Source: CAYZQH01 sp050300015 (GTDB lineage: Bacteria; Pseudomonadota; Gammaproteobacteria; Pseudomonadales; Cellvibrionaceae). From it: DNA of 64,000 nt. This document shows positions 33,855 through 42,989 of this stretch, one piece after another. Position numbers and translations under genes: made by a program. The stretch covers positions 186,001 through 250,000 of the forward strand of contig JBNKWZ010000021.1 in assembly GCA_050300015.1 (NCBI GenBank), read 5' to 3'. Under the pieces are notes generated by a model, which had not been told where the DNA came from, ran no database searches, and saw only the letters and a program-made list of their open reading frames with translations. Position 1 is the first letter of the stretch; every line of letters starts with the position of its first letter.

Positions 33855-34880
33855 TTGAAAAAACTCATTTTAGTCTTTCTGTATTGGGGGGTCGCACTAG
33901 TGTGCGATGCCAGTGTGCAAGATGTCGCTGATAAGGCCTTTTACTGGAACCAGAAATTAGGCAAAGGCGTTAACTTGGGTAACGCCTTGGAAGCACCCGT
34001 AGAAGGCCAGTGGGGTGTCACTTTAGAAGCAGAAGATTTTGTGCGCATCGCCAATGCGGGTTTTGACTCCGTACGTGTTCCTGTGCGCTGGTCGGCTCAC
34101 ATGCAAACCCAATCACCCTATAAATTGCATGACAGTTTTCTGGATCGTGTGGATTGGGTGATCAAGCAAGCAACGGCTTCAGGTTTGGTCGTGGTGGTTA
34201 ATGTTCATCACTTTTACGAGTTGTACCAAGCCCCCAAAAGCCACCAGAAACAATTTTATGCCTTGTGGAAGCAGTTAGCGCGACACTATAAGGATTATCC
34301 TGACACGCTCATATTTGAAATTTTGAATGAGCCCCAAGGCGCTTTAGACGCTCAACAATGGAATACGCTGCTGGCCAATACACTCACGATTATTCGTGAA
34401 CATCACCCGCATCGAGCGGTGGTGGTTGGCCCTGCCGAATACAATAATTTTCGACAATTGCCGAAGCTGCAGTTGCCCAAGCATGATCGTAATTTGATTG
34501 TGACGGTTCATTACTATGATCCATTCCAATTCACCCACCAAGGTGCCGAGTGGGTCAGTAATATTGGTTCAGAAGAATGGTTGGGCAGAACATGGCGCGC
34601 CACGAAAGGCGAAAAGGCAGAGCTCAATGCGCATTTTAATCTAATGGCTGATTGGGCCATTGAACACAATCGTCCTATCTATGTGGGCGAATTTGGTGTC
34701 TATCAGAAAGCCGATGAAGTCTCTCGCGCAAAGTGGACGAATGCTGTTGTTGAGGCAGCAACGCGAAACGGGTTTTCGGTGGCTTATTGGGAGTATTGCT
34801 CGCTGTTTGGATTGTTTGACAAGAAAACCAATCAATGGCGACTACCGCTGGTCAAGGCGCTTGAGCTCGGGAGCCAATAG
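33855..34880 (+). CDS. Secreted glycoside hydrolase family 5 endoglucanase (cellulase)
   Basis: 341 residues. A signal peptide (MKKLILVFLYWGVALVCDAS) is followed directly by the catalytic TIM barrel. GH5 signatures are GVNLGNALEAP (38-48), SVRVPVRW with Arg 74, VVNVHHF, the acid/base IFEILNEP (E159), TVHYYDPFQFTH, and the nucleophile YVGEFGVY (E279). It should cleave beta-1,4-glucans outside the cell. No carbohydrate-binding module or linker is attached, so it is a minimal cellulase. Translation starts at TTG (33855) with AGGTG 8 nt upstream; no ATG lies near. The DUF2799 lipoprotein gene follows 1 nt later. Confidence 0.93.
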   Translation: MKKLILVFLYWGVALVCDASVQDVADKAFYWNQKLGKGVNLGNALEAPVEGQWGVTLEAEDFVRIANAGFDSVRVPVRWSAHMQTQSPYKLHDSFLDRVDWVIKQATASGLVVVVNVHHFYELYQAPKSHQKQFYALWKQLARHYKDYPDTLIFEILNEPQGALDAQQWNTLLANTLTIIREHHPHRAVVVGPAEYNNFRQLPKLQLPKHDRNLIVTVHYYDPFQFTHQGAEWVSNIGSEEWLGRTWRATKGEKAELNAHFNLMADWAIEHNRPIYVGEFGVYQKADEVSRAKWTNAVVEAATRNGFSVAYWEYCSLFGLFDKKTNQWRLPLVKALELGSQ

Positions 34881-34881
34881 C

Positions 34882-35511
34882 GTGTTTACAAAACAGATGG
34901 TCATCGGTTTGTGGTTGAGTGTCGTTGTGACAGGCTGCGCCACCTTGTCCGAGGATGAATGTCGGTATGCAGATTGGACGCAAATTGGATTTGAAGATGG
35001 GGCGCGAGGGAAAGGTGTTTTAATGCTAGCACAGCACCGTAAGGCCTGCGCGAAGGCAGGTGTTACCCCGGATTGGCAGTCCTATAAAGAGGGGCACATG
35101 AAAGGCTTGATTCGGTTTTGTACGTATCGCAATGGCTTGAATTTGGGTGAGCGTGGCGGCAAGCATCCCGATTTTTGCCCGGGGGAGACCGAACGTGATT
35201 TTAACCGGGGTTACGATCATGGGCGCGCCCGGTTTGAACAACACAAAATCATTCAAAATTTATCGCAATCGATTGAGAATTTGCAGACCGACATAGACCA
35301 AAATCATAAAAGAATTAAAGCGTCTGAATCCATTCTATTGGAGGCTGCGGGCTCGCAGCAAGCGCGCACTCAAGAACTACAACAAATGCGCGACCTTGAG
35401 GCTGTGGTTGAGAAACAAGAGGCGAGGTTAGGCGCGTTGATTCGGAAGCGTCATCGGGAAGAACGGCTGCTCGATCGATTGATTCAGCAACAATCTGACA
35501 GTTATCAATAA
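34882..35511 (+). CDS. DUF2799-type lipoprotein with C-terminal coiled coil
   Basis: 209 residues from a GTG at 34882, 1 nt after the cellulase stop, with GGGAG about 8 nt upstream. The frame is open further up inside the cellulase gene, but that part is out of phase and non-homologous. A lipobox (VVVTGC) follows a short hydrophobic stretch. The domain DWTQIGFEDGARGKG, with CTYRNGLNLGERG and FNRGYDHGRARF, matches DUF2799. After about residue 115 a Gln/Glu-rich coiled coil continues to the end. The function is unknown; it is co-translated with the cellulase. Confidence 0.82.
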   Translation: MFTKQMVIGLWLSVVVTGCATLSEDECRYADWTQIGFEDGARGKGVLMLAQHRKACAKAGVTPDWQSYKEGHMKGLIRFCTYRNGLNLGERGGKHPDFCPGETERDFNRGYDHGRARFEQHKIIQNLSQSIENLQTDIDQNHKRIKASESILLEAAGSQQARTQELQQMRDLEAVVEKQEARLGALIRKRHREERLLDRLIQQQSDSYQ

Positions 35512-35552
35512 TATTGATAGCCGGTTGCCCTTCAGTGGAGCGCAAGCATTGC

Positions 35553-35593
35553 TAACGAAAAAAGCCCTTGGTCACCAAGGGCTTTTTTCGTTA
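35553..35593. terminator. Bidirectional intrinsic terminator
   Basis: Perfect 19-bp arms TAACGAAAAAAGCCCTTGG/CCAAGGGCTTTTTTCGTTA with loop TCA. It has A-runs before and T-runs after on both strands, so it ends both converging transcripts. The right arm includes the stop codon of the methyltransferase-like gene (35591-35593). Confidence 0.92.
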
Positions 35594-37039
35594 AAGCACT
35601 TTGGGAATAAAACGATATTTCACTTGCTTGCAGTATTCTTGGTAGAAAGGGTCCGCACTTAGGTGTCGCTCTTCGGTCATGGCGCGCTTGTAATAGATGA
35701 ACGTCATCAGGATTAACGCGAGGGTGTGGTAAGTAAATTGCTGCAGCCCATCGGCCCAACCCGCTATATAAAAGTTGTACACCACGCCTGGAAACATCAC
35801 ACACCACCAAGCAAAGTTTTTGGAAGCATAAGCCGGGTGACGAACGATGCTAAAAGGCCCCTTGCGAATAATGCCACGGTTGGTGAGGTTGGAAAACCGC
35901 ACGCCGAACCATAAGGTTGCAGACATATACACGAGGTAACTCATGACCATCATCGAGGTGAAAATGCCAATGATCCAGACATTACCCACTTGCGTAATGG
36001 CTTTCTCAGACGGGGTGGATAGTAGTACACCCGTGACATGTTGAAAAGGCGGGTAACACACCAAACACACAACCCATCCCAGTGAGGTGGGTTCTGCGGA
36101 GAGCGTTTGGTTGTCTACCCAGCGCGACGCGATAATATATCCGCACCAGGCGAGGGCCACATCTACTGAAAATATAAAGGCAATGGAAATATTGTAGAAG
36201 TCGTTGCCGAAGCGCTCGGCATTGTAAGCCCCAGTTTGTACTGCAGCGATGAGGCCATCGGCCAGATACCCCATGTTGTGAACCAAGTGTGGAAATTGGT
36301 CGCAGAAGAAAACCGTCATCAGCGGCGAAAAGAAAAATTTGACGCAATAAGCTCGCGCATTTTTCTTGTCAATGTCTTGAAACGTAGGCCTGACCTGGGC
36401 AAACAATGGAATGAACGACACTAAATATTGCAGCGTACGACCAAAAGTGGCCGTTAAATCTCGTTTGTCGGCATTGGGATTGTATTTGAGGGCACGGGTT
36501 AATAGCCCGTATGGAAGCCCTCCCCACAAATATACGTTCCACAGTAGGTCTAAAAATCGAAACCATGGTTGGTAATAGGCGGCATCGCGTTGAAATCCAT
36601 ATTCATTAATGGTGTGATACAACCAGATGGTCAATGTAATTAAACCCAGATACAAAAGATAATTCAGTAAGGCTTTTTGGAAAAATCGACCGTATTGACC
36701 GCTTTTTAGGTCTGGATCAACTTGGATAAACGATTTTGGGGCCCATCGCCAAAGCCGCACCAGCTCTGTGGTCACCATGCTCGTGGTAATGATGCCTAAT
36801 GCCAGCAGTAAGCTGTCGTGCCGTTGTGTTGTTACGGTGACACCGAATAGTGTGACACCGTCACTTAAGGCCTTCGTCACGTTAAACCATATGCCGGTGC
36901 CGACAACGGCGATCAACCCGGTAAGGCCGGTGATCCATGCGTAATCGGTGATCCAAACTTTGGCTTTTGGGTCTCCCGGTGTTAGGGGAGCATCAGAGGG
37001 AGAGGACGCCATTGGCGCCTCGGAAGCGGGTTTTTTCAT
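35591..37039 (-). CDS. Multi-pass membrane protein with C-terminal ICMT/PEMT-like methyltransferase domain
   Basis: 482 residues with about ten hydrophobic helices. The last 110 residues carry the isoprenylcysteine/phospholipid methyltransferase signature: GIIRKGPFSIVRHPAYASKNFAWWCVMFPG, then helices, then EERHLSADPFYQEYCKQVKYRFIP. The RHPxY and E-E motifs bind S-adenosylmethionine and the lipid head region in this family. The first 370 residues do not match a family I can name; they contain DQFPHLVHNMGYLADGL and an aromatic-rich helix set. The substrate is unknown. The N-terminal 30 residues are Pro/Ser-rich and cytoplasmic. Its stop codon sits inside the terminator stem. Confidence 0.75.
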   Translation of the reverse strand: MKKPASEAPMASSPSDAPLTPGDPKAKVWITDYAWITGLTGLIAVVGTGIWFNVTKALSDGVTLFGVTVTTQRHDSLLLALGIITTSMVTTELVRLWRWAPKSFIQVDPDLKSGQYGRFFQKALLNYLLYLGLITLTIWLYHTINEYGFQRDAAYYQPWFRFLDLLWNVYLWGGLPYGLLTRALKYNPNADKRDLTATFGRTLQYLVSFIPLFAQVRPTFQDIDKKNARAYCVKFFFSPLMTVFFCDQFPHLVHNMGYLADGLIAAVQTGAYNAERFGNDFYNISIAFIFSVDVALAWCGYIIASRWVDNQTLSAEPTSLGWVVCLVCYPPFQHVTGVLLSTPSEKAITQVGNVWIIGIFTSMMVMSYLVYMSATLWFGVRFSNLTNRGIIRKGPFSIVRHPAYASKNFAWWCVMFPGVVYNFYIAGWADGLQQFTYHTLALILMTFIYYKRAMTEERHLSADPFYQEYCKQVKYRFIPKVL

Positions 37040-37120
37040 TATTTGACTTCTTGCTCGAGATGCTGCGCATCATATCAATTCAGGCGCGAGGCGCAATGCT
37101 TCACGGGTGTCTGATTGAGT

Positions 37121-38254
37121 TTAGCGCTTGGAAGCAATAATGACTGTGATCAACACCACTAAGATCACTGCAGCTCCGATAAAAGTGTGTCGCAGATTTT
37201 GGCCCTTGTCCACCAAATCAACTTCTTCGGGTGCTATGGGCTGCTGTACGGGGTAGTCGGTTTTGAATACCAATTCCGTACCGCCAATCTGGATAACATC
37301 ATCATGCTGGAGTTCCGCATGGGTCTTGGGGATGCCATTGATAATGATGCCGTTTTTTGCGTGCGTGGCTTTGATTTTAAAGCCGTCATTGATTTGAGTG
37401 ATTCGCGCGTGGTCAGAGGAGATGGTCTTGTCGGTAAGACGAATGTCGCTATCTGGAGAACGTCCTATTTGCCAGTGGGTGGCCAACACATCGTCTTCAA
37501 ATTGAAAGCACTTACCACGTAGCGGTGCGGTCATGATGATTAATCTAGGCCCTTCTCCTATGCTAACCTCTCGGTGTGTGGCGCGGTTTCTTTCCACATA
37601 TTGTTCGATTTGGGTGCCGGACAATATCCGGGTGTTATCAGCGCTTGGGGCTTCAGGCTCTTGTGGCTCAGGTCCTGGTGTCGGCCCCGGTTTGGATTCC
37701 AGCACTGAAGCCCGGCTGGGCGCGGGCTCAGCTTGCTGGACGGGAGGAGTGTAATCCTCGTGAGCTGGGATATAACCCGATTTGTTCTGTGCGGAGGCCT
37801 TGTTTGCCGCTGGCTTTGGCATACCGCTAGGAAAGGGCTCCACATTGGATGATTGTGGTTGGCTGGCGGGGACCTCGTCAACGTCTTTGGCGCCGTGCCT
37901 GGGCGACAGCATGGTTTGGTCCTGGTCACCGGATTGAGTCGATGTCACACGATAGGCCACGTCGTCAAAGGTGACCTCGTCTCCCACGCTCAGGCGCACG
38001 CGACCCTTGATTCGTTTGCCGTTCACAAACGTGCCGTTGGTGGAGTGCAAATCCTCGATGTAGACACCACTGCGCATGACATTGATTTTGGCGTGGTATC
38101 GGGAGATATGGCCCGAGCGAATGGCGATCGCACATTCAACCTCCCGACCGACGATCATTTCACCCTCAAGTGAGTGTTCTTCCTGAGTCTTCAGGGAGCG
38201 TAAAATGTAACCTGAGCTTCTGGGTTTTATTCGCGTTGCGTCATCCATTGCCAT
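37121..38254 (-). CDS. Protein with two FHA domains and a C-terminal membrane anchor
   Basis: 377 residues. FHA domain 1 (about 15-105) contains IVGREVECAIAIRSGHISRYHAKI and STNGTFVNGKRI. A Pro/Ser/Glu-rich linker (about 110-225) follows. FHA domain 2 (about 235-330) contains IGRSPDSDIRLTDKTISSDHARI and AKNGIIINGI. A single membrane helix (FIGAAVILVVLITVII) ends the protein, leaving the FHA domains cytoplasmic. The conserved Gly-Arg, Ser-x-x-His and Asn residues for phosphothreonine binding are present in both. FHA proteins dock on Ser/Thr-phosphorylated partners, but no kinase or phosphatase gene is adjacent. pilU lies upstream on the same strand. Confidence 0.9.
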   Translation of the reverse strand: MAMDDATRIKPRSSGYILRSLKTQEEHSLEGEMIVGREVECAIAIRSGHISRYHAKINVMRSGVYIEDLHSTNGTFVNGKRIKGRVRLSVGDEVTFDDVAYRVTSTQSGDQDQTMLSPRHGAKDVDEVPASQPQSSNVEPFPSGMPKPAANKASAQNKSGYIPAHEDYTPPVQQAEPAPSRASVLESKPGPTPGPEPQEPEAPSADNTRILSGTQIEQYVERNRATHREVSIGEGPRLIIMTAPLRGKCFQFEDDVLATHWQIGRSPDSDIRLTDKTISSDHARITQINDGFKIKATHAKNGIIINGIPKTHAELQHDDVIQIGGTELVFKTDYPVQQPIAPEEVDLVDKGQNLRHTFIGAAVILVVLITVIIASKR

Positions 38255-38394
38255 AGGATCAAGCTGCCCAATACCAAAAAAGTGAATGTTGGTGCCATTC
38301 TACTGAAAAAACGGTACCGGCTGCGAGTATAAATGAGGGTATTATTTAACTGAACAGCAATAACTAAGCCAGAGTGAATGAGCCTTGCGTTATA

Positions 38395-38413
38395 AGGGGC
38401 CTGGGTAGCCCCT
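38395..38413 (-). terminator. Weak hairpin downstream of pilU
   Basis: A 6-bp stem AGGGGC/GCCCCT with a 7-nt loop, followed on the minus strand by TTATAAC. Possible terminator between pilU and the FHA gene; the T-run is poor. Confidence 0.3.
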
Positions 38414-38471
38414 CAGTGGACGAGCGGAGTGTGCAGTGAGCAGGTGTAAAGAAAGCAGACAGTCAGGCTGC

Positions 38472-39662
38472 TTAAAATTTGGGCAAGCCATCGTCTTCTT
38501 CATCGTCGATGTTTTCCTCAAGGGCTTCGAGGGTCAGTTCGCCGAAGCCACTCGAAGATTTTGTCTCATCAGGGTCAGGTTGGCTTTCTTCTGCGTCGGC
38601 TTTGGCCAATTTGATGCGTAACCGAAGGTTATTAGGTGAGTCCGCATTGGCTATGGCGTCGTCAAAGCTCACAATATCAGCCATGTAAAGTTTGAACAAA
38701 GCGGCGTCAAAGGTTTGCATCCCCAAGTTTTCCGATTTTTCCATAATTTCTTTTATTTCGGGAAGACGATTTTTAAGGATCAGCTCTTGAATGGTTTTGG
38801 TTCCGAGAAGCACTTCAACCGCGGCGCAGCGCTTGCCATCCACGGTAGGCACCAAACGTTGTGAGACAAAGCCGCGAATATTTTGCCCGAGACCCATAAG
38901 TAGTTGCGGTCGTTTCTCGTCGGGAAACAGGTTAATGATCCGCTCTAATGCTTGGTTCGCATTGTTAGCGTGTAGTGTGGATATGGCTAAATGTCCTGTT
39001 TCCGCAAATTCTAGGGCATGCTCCATGGTTTCACGGTCGCGAATTTCGCCAATGAGTATGACATCCGGCGCCTGACGCAGAGTGTTTTTAAGCGCATTCT
39101 TAAACGTTCGCGTGTCAACGCCGACTTCACGCTGATTCACGATGCACTTTTTGTGGCGGTGAACATATTCCACCGGGTCTTCAATGGTGATGATATGACC
39201 GCCCGAGGTGCTATTGCGGTGGTCGATCAAGGCTGCAAGTGAGGTGGATTTTCCAGATCCGGTGCCGCCCACGAAAAGAATCAATCCACGTTTGCTCATC
39301 ACCAGGTCTTTGAGTACTTCGGGCAAGCCCAAATCGTCGAATTTGGGGATGTCAGTATTGATGTTTCTGGCAACGATGGAAACTTCATTACGCTGCTTAA
39401 AAATATTGATACGAAACCGGCCCACCTCTGGAATGGAAATCGCCAGGTTCATTTCCAGTTCGTGTACGAAGGCTTCGCGCTGCTCTTCATCCATGATGTC
39501 TTTGGCTATCGCTTCAATCTCCCCTGACTTATAAGCTTGTTGGGCCAGAGGTTTCAGCACGCCTTGGAATTTGGCACAAGGTGGTGCGCCCGTGCTCAAA
39601 TACAAGTCTGAGCCGTCTTTTTTGGCAAGAATATTGAGATATTGGTCGATTGGGGTGGTCAT
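38472..39662 (-). CDS. pilU: Type IV pilus retraction ATPase PilU
   Basis: 396 residues. The N-terminal PAS-like domain (KKDGSDLYLSTGAPP) is followed by Walker A GGTGSGKST (132-140), the Asp box IITIEDPVEYVH, Walker B LIGEIRDRETMEHAL, and the His box LAISTLHANNANQALERIINLFP. It ends with an acidic tail (DDEEDDGLPKF). The length, tail and CAKFQGVLKPL start distinguish PilU from PilT, which is about 345 residues. It works with PilT to power pilus retraction and twitching. The pilT partner, usually adjacent, is not present here. The FimT-like pseudopilin at 6117-6710 is the other pilus gene in the window. Confidence 0.93.
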   Translation of the reverse strand: MTTPIDQYLNILAKKDGSDLYLSTGAPPCAKFQGVLKPLAQQAYKSGEIEAIAKDIMDEEQREAFVHELEMNLAISIPEVGRFRINIFKQRNEVSIVARNINTDIPKFDDLGLPEVLKDLVMSKRGLILFVGGTGSGKSTSLAALIDHRNSTSGGHIITIEDPVEYVHRHKKCIVNQREVGVDTRTFKNALKNTLRQAPDVILIGEIRDRETMEHALEFAETGHLAISTLHANNANQALERIINLFPDEKRPQLLMGLGQNIRGFVSQRLVPTVDGKRCAAVEVLLGTKTIQELILKNRLPEIKEIMEKSENLGMQTFDAALFKLYMADIVSFDDAIANADSPNNLRLRIKLAKADAEESQPDPDETKSSSGFGELTLEALEENIDDEEDDGLPKF

Positions 39663-40090
39663 ACTGCTGATCCTACTGCCGGTAGTGGGCCTCTAAAAGT
39701 GAGAAACTTTTATACCTAGTGCGTCCGCGCCACCTGGAGCTCCGACATTTAGAAAGTGTCAGTGCGGGTGCCTGAGTGGAACGGATGCCGCTACGGAAAA
39801 AGAGCCATTTTCAGAGGTGCCCTGTCATGATTGGGTGTTTTGACAGTATAGAACGCTCCCCTCGGGCGGCCAGAAATTCGACTTGAAACGACGCGTTGTT
39901 TTCAGGAATCGATGGGCTGTTGGCGGTTCGAAGCCACCAATGAAGGAATGTGCCGCCCTAAACCGAGGGGGGTGTGTAGGCGAAGTTTAAAGCGGGGAAG
40001 AGTAGAGCGGTCACTTGCCTAGCCCCTAATTGATCGCCATCAAGGGGCTGGCAGTGGTGACCTGAAGGTTGCCAGGCCAAGGTTAACGAC
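39663..40090. other. Intergenic region between pilU and valS
   Basis: About 430 bp. It holds the pilU promoter side and, at 40021-40049, a hairpin downstream of valS with stem AGCCCCT/AGGGGCT and a nested TGAT/ATCA. No convincing small gene was seen. Confidence 0.5.
40021..40049 (-). terminator. Hairpin downstream of valS
   Basis: A 7-bp outer stem AGCCCCT/AGGGGCT with an inner 4-bp TGAT/ATCA pairing, about 40 bp after the valS stop. No T-run follows, so it is at most a weak or Rho-assisted terminator. Confidence 0.35.
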
Positions 40091-42859
40091 TTACAGCGCC
40101 GCGATCCTGACTTGTTGGCTTTGCAGTCTGGCAATGGCGTCATTGGTTTCTTGAAGCCGGCCTTTTTCTTTCGCGACCACTTCGGCTGGGGCCTTGTCCA
40201 CAAACTTGGGGTTATTCAATTTTCCGCTAACGCGCTGAATTTCCTTGTTGAGTTTTTCTATCTCTCTGTCGAGACGGGCCAGTTCCGCGTTTTTATCGAT
40301 GAAGCCCGCCATGGGCACCAGTATTTCCAGCTTACCGACCAAGGTAGTCGAGGCGAAAGGCGGTTCATCTGCTGGCGCTAGCCAGGTGATGGATTCCAGT
40401 CCGGCCAACTTGGTAATAAACTGCATGTTATCTTGGGCGCGCACTCTATCGCTGTCTTCGCCCTTGGTGAGAATGACCGGTAATTTTTTTGAAGGCGGAA
40501 TGTTCATTTCACCGCGAATGCCGCGAATGCCCATCACAAACGCCTTAACCCATTCGATATCGGCCAGGGCATTGGTGTCTAATGTTGCGTTTTCAAAGTT
40601 GGGGTAGGCTGCAAGCATAATGGATTCGCCTTCGGTGCCAGCCAAGGTCTTGATGCGCGACCAGATGTCTTCGGTGATAAAAGGCATTAGTGGGTGGGCG
40701 AGGCGCAAGGTGGCCTCTAAGACTCGAACCAATGTTTTGCGTGTGCCCCTGAGTACTGCAGCATCCACATTGTCGTCCCAAAGCACAGGCTTAGACAGCT
40801 CAATGTACCAATCGCAATAATCTTTCCAGATAAAATCGTAGAGCGCTTGGCTGGCCAAATCTAACCGATAGGTTTTGAACCCCTCTGCGATAGCCGCTTC
40901 AGTCAATTTTAATCGGCTGGTAATCCAACGGTCTGCCAGTGTCAATGTGACATTACCATTGTCTTCGGCATCGCAATCTTGGCCTTCACAATGGCTGAGT
41001 ACGTAATTGGAGGCGTTCCACAGTTTGTTACAAAAGTTGCGAAACCCTTCAATTCGGCCTACATCAAAGTTGATGTCGCGCCCGGTGGAGGCCAAAGAAT
41101 AATAGGTGTAGCGCAGTGCGTCGGTGCCATAGGCCGCGATGCCTTCAGGAAACTCCTTGCGTGTGGCCTTCTCAATTTTGGGGGCGGCTTTGGGGTTCAT
41201 CAGCCCGCTGGTGCGCTTGGTCACCAATGCTTCTAGCTCAATGCCATCGATTAAGTCGATGGGGTCCAGCACATTGCCCTTGGACTTGCTCATTTTCTGT
41301 CCTTGGCTATCGCGCACCAGACCGTGCACGTAAACCGTTTTAAAGGGGACTTCTTTTTTGAAATGCAACGTCATCATGATCATGCGTGCCACCCAGAAAA
41401 AGATAATGTCAAAGCCGGTGACCAGTACATTCGTGGGGTGGAAGGTGGCTAACGCCTCGGTGTCCTCTGGCCAGCCCAGGGTGCCAAACGTCCATAGCGC
41501 GGAGGAAAACCAAGTGTCCAAAACATCATCATCTTGTTTTAGTGCAACACTGTCATCTATGGCGTGCTTCGCACGTACTTCCGCTTCATCTCGGCCCACG
41601 TACACAGTGCCTTGGTCGTCATACCAAGCTGGGATTCGATGTCCCCACCAAAGTTGGCGAGAGATACACCAATCCTGAATGTCACGCATCCATGAAAAGT
41701 ACATGTTCTCGTATTGTTTGGGCACAAATTGAATGCGCCCATCTTCTACCACTTTAATGGCCTCGTCTGCCAACGGGGCGGTGCGTACGTACCATTGATT
41801 GGTGAGATACGGCTCAATCACGACGCCGCTGCGGTCGCCGCGCGGAACCTTGAGTGTGTGAGGCTCGACCTTTTCCAATAAGCCAAGCGATTCGAGATCT
41901 GCCACGATTTGCTTGCGCGCCGCAAACCGCTCTAACCCTTGATACGCTTCGGGTACCTGGGTGTTGAGGTGGGCGTTGTCATCAAAAATATTGATCATGG
42001 GCAACGCATGACGCTGGCCCACTTCATAGTCGTTAAAGTCGTGTGCGGGGGTGATCTTAACGCAACCGGTGCCAAACTCTGGGTCGACGTAGTCATCCGC
42101 TATGATGGGTATTTCGCGGTCGGTCAGCGGTAAGCGCAGGGTTTTGCCCACCCATTGTTGGTAGCGCGCGTCATTGGGGTTCACTGCCACGGCACTGTCG
42201 CCGAGCATGGTTTCTGGTCGTGTGGTGGCCACCACAAGGTGACCTTGGCCGTCCGCCAATGGGTAGCGAAAATGCCACATATGCCCTTGTTCTTCTTCAC
42301 TGATGACTTCAAGGTCGGATATGGCGGTGTGTAACTTAGGGTCCCAATTGACCAGGCGTTTACCTCGGTAAATCAGGTTATCGTCATACAGCTGAATAAA
42401 AACTTCCTGAACCGCCTTGTAAAATCCTTCGTCCATGGTAAAACGTTCGCGACGCCAATCGGGTGAAGCGCCTAGGCGTCGTAATTGGCGGGTGATGTTA
42501 CCGCCAGATTGCGCTTTCCATTCCCAAACTTTTTCAATGAAGGCCTCCCGACCAAGGTCGTGGCGATTTTGGCCTTCGGCATCCAATAAGCGCTCCACCA
42601 CCATCTGGGTTGCGATGCCGGCGTGATCGGTACCCACTTGCCAGAGCGTGTTATTGCCGCGCATTCGATGATAGCGGATCAAGGCATCCATGATGCTCTC
42701 TTGGAAACCATGCCCCATATGCAGGCTGCCGGTAACGTTGGGCGGCGGAATCATTATGCAGTAGGGTGACCCTTTTCCGCTGGGCGCAAAATAGCCACGC
42801 GCTTCCCACGTGGAGTACCAGTGTTGTTCAATGGCGGAGGGTTGGTAGGTTTTATCCAT
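40091..42859 (-). CDS. valS: Valyl-tRNA synthetase
   Basis: 922 residues of class I synthetase, charging tRNA-Val. The HIGH motif reads PPPNVTGSLHMGHG (about 38-51) and the KMSKS motif is GQKMSKSKGNVLDP. The editing (CP1) domain lies between them with TTRPETMLGDSAVAVNP. The C-terminal coiled-coil arm (AELARLDREIEKLNKEIQRVSGKLNNPKFVDKAPAEVVAKEK) is complete. The size is slightly shorter than the 951 residues of E. coli. It is the last gene of the minus-strand pepA-holC-valS neighbourhood that is common in gammaproteobacteria. A terminator hairpin at 42912-42940 separates it from the gene before it, so valS probably has its own promoter. Confidence 0.97.
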   Translation of the reverse strand: MDKTYQPSAIEQHWYSTWEARGYFAPSGKGSPYCIMIPPPNVTGSLHMGHGFQESIMDALIRYHRMRGNNTLWQVGTDHAGIATQMVVERLLDAEGQNRHDLGREAFIEKVWEWKAQSGGNITRQLRRLGASPDWRRERFTMDEGFYKAVQEVFIQLYDDNLIYRGKRLVNWDPKLHTAISDLEVISEEEQGHMWHFRYPLADGQGHLVVATTRPETMLGDSAVAVNPNDARYQQWVGKTLRLPLTDREIPIIADDYVDPEFGTGCVKITPAHDFNDYEVGQRHALPMINIFDDNAHLNTQVPEAYQGLERFAARKQIVADLESLGLLEKVEPHTLKVPRGDRSGVVIEPYLTNQWYVRTAPLADEAIKVVEDGRIQFVPKQYENMYFSWMRDIQDWCISRQLWWGHRIPAWYDDQGTVYVGRDEAEVRAKHAIDDSVALKQDDDVLDTWFSSALWTFGTLGWPEDTEALATFHPTNVLVTGFDIIFFWVARMIMMTLHFKKEVPFKTVYVHGLVRDSQGQKMSKSKGNVLDPIDLIDGIELEALVTKRTSGLMNPKAAPKIEKATRKEFPEGIAAYGTDALRYTYYSLASTGRDINFDVGRIEGFRNFCNKLWNASNYVLSHCEGQDCDAEDNGNVTLTLADRWITSRLKLTEAAIAEGFKTYRLDLASQALYDFIWKDYCDWYIELSKPVLWDDNVDAAVLRGTRKTLVRVLEATLRLAHPLMPFITEDIWSRIKTLAGTEGESIMLAAYPNFENATLDTNALADIEWVKAFVMGIRGIRGEMNIPPSKKLPVILTKGEDSDRVRAQDNMQFITKLAGLESITWLAPADEPPFASTTLVGKLEILVPMAGFIDKNAELARLDREIEKLNKEIQRVSGKLNNPKFVDKAPAEVVAKEKGRLQETNDAIARLQSQQVRIAAL

Positions 42860-42911
42860 GGATGACCGTTGGTTGACTCATTTACATCTGCGAGCAGTAC
42901 GCCCAAAAACA

Positions 42912-42940
42912 TTAATGCCCTTAAAAATTAAGGGCATTAA
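42912..42940 (-). terminator. Intrinsic terminator upstream of valS
   Basis: Perfect 13-bp arms TTAATGCCCTTAA/TTAAGGGCATTAA around a 3-nt loop; on the minus strand TGTTTTTG follows. It ends the pepA-holC-acidic protein transcript, or attenuates read-through into valS. Confidence 0.7.
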
Positions 42941-42989
42941 CAGTGAGCTGGGTATTATACATTGTCCGCGGGTTGCGAGGTACGGGCGG

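Noticed and set aside
42860..42989. T-box leader before valS
   Set aside because: No specifier loop or T-box sequence is visible; T-boxes are not expected in gammaproteobacteria. The hairpin present looks like a terminator of the preceding operon.
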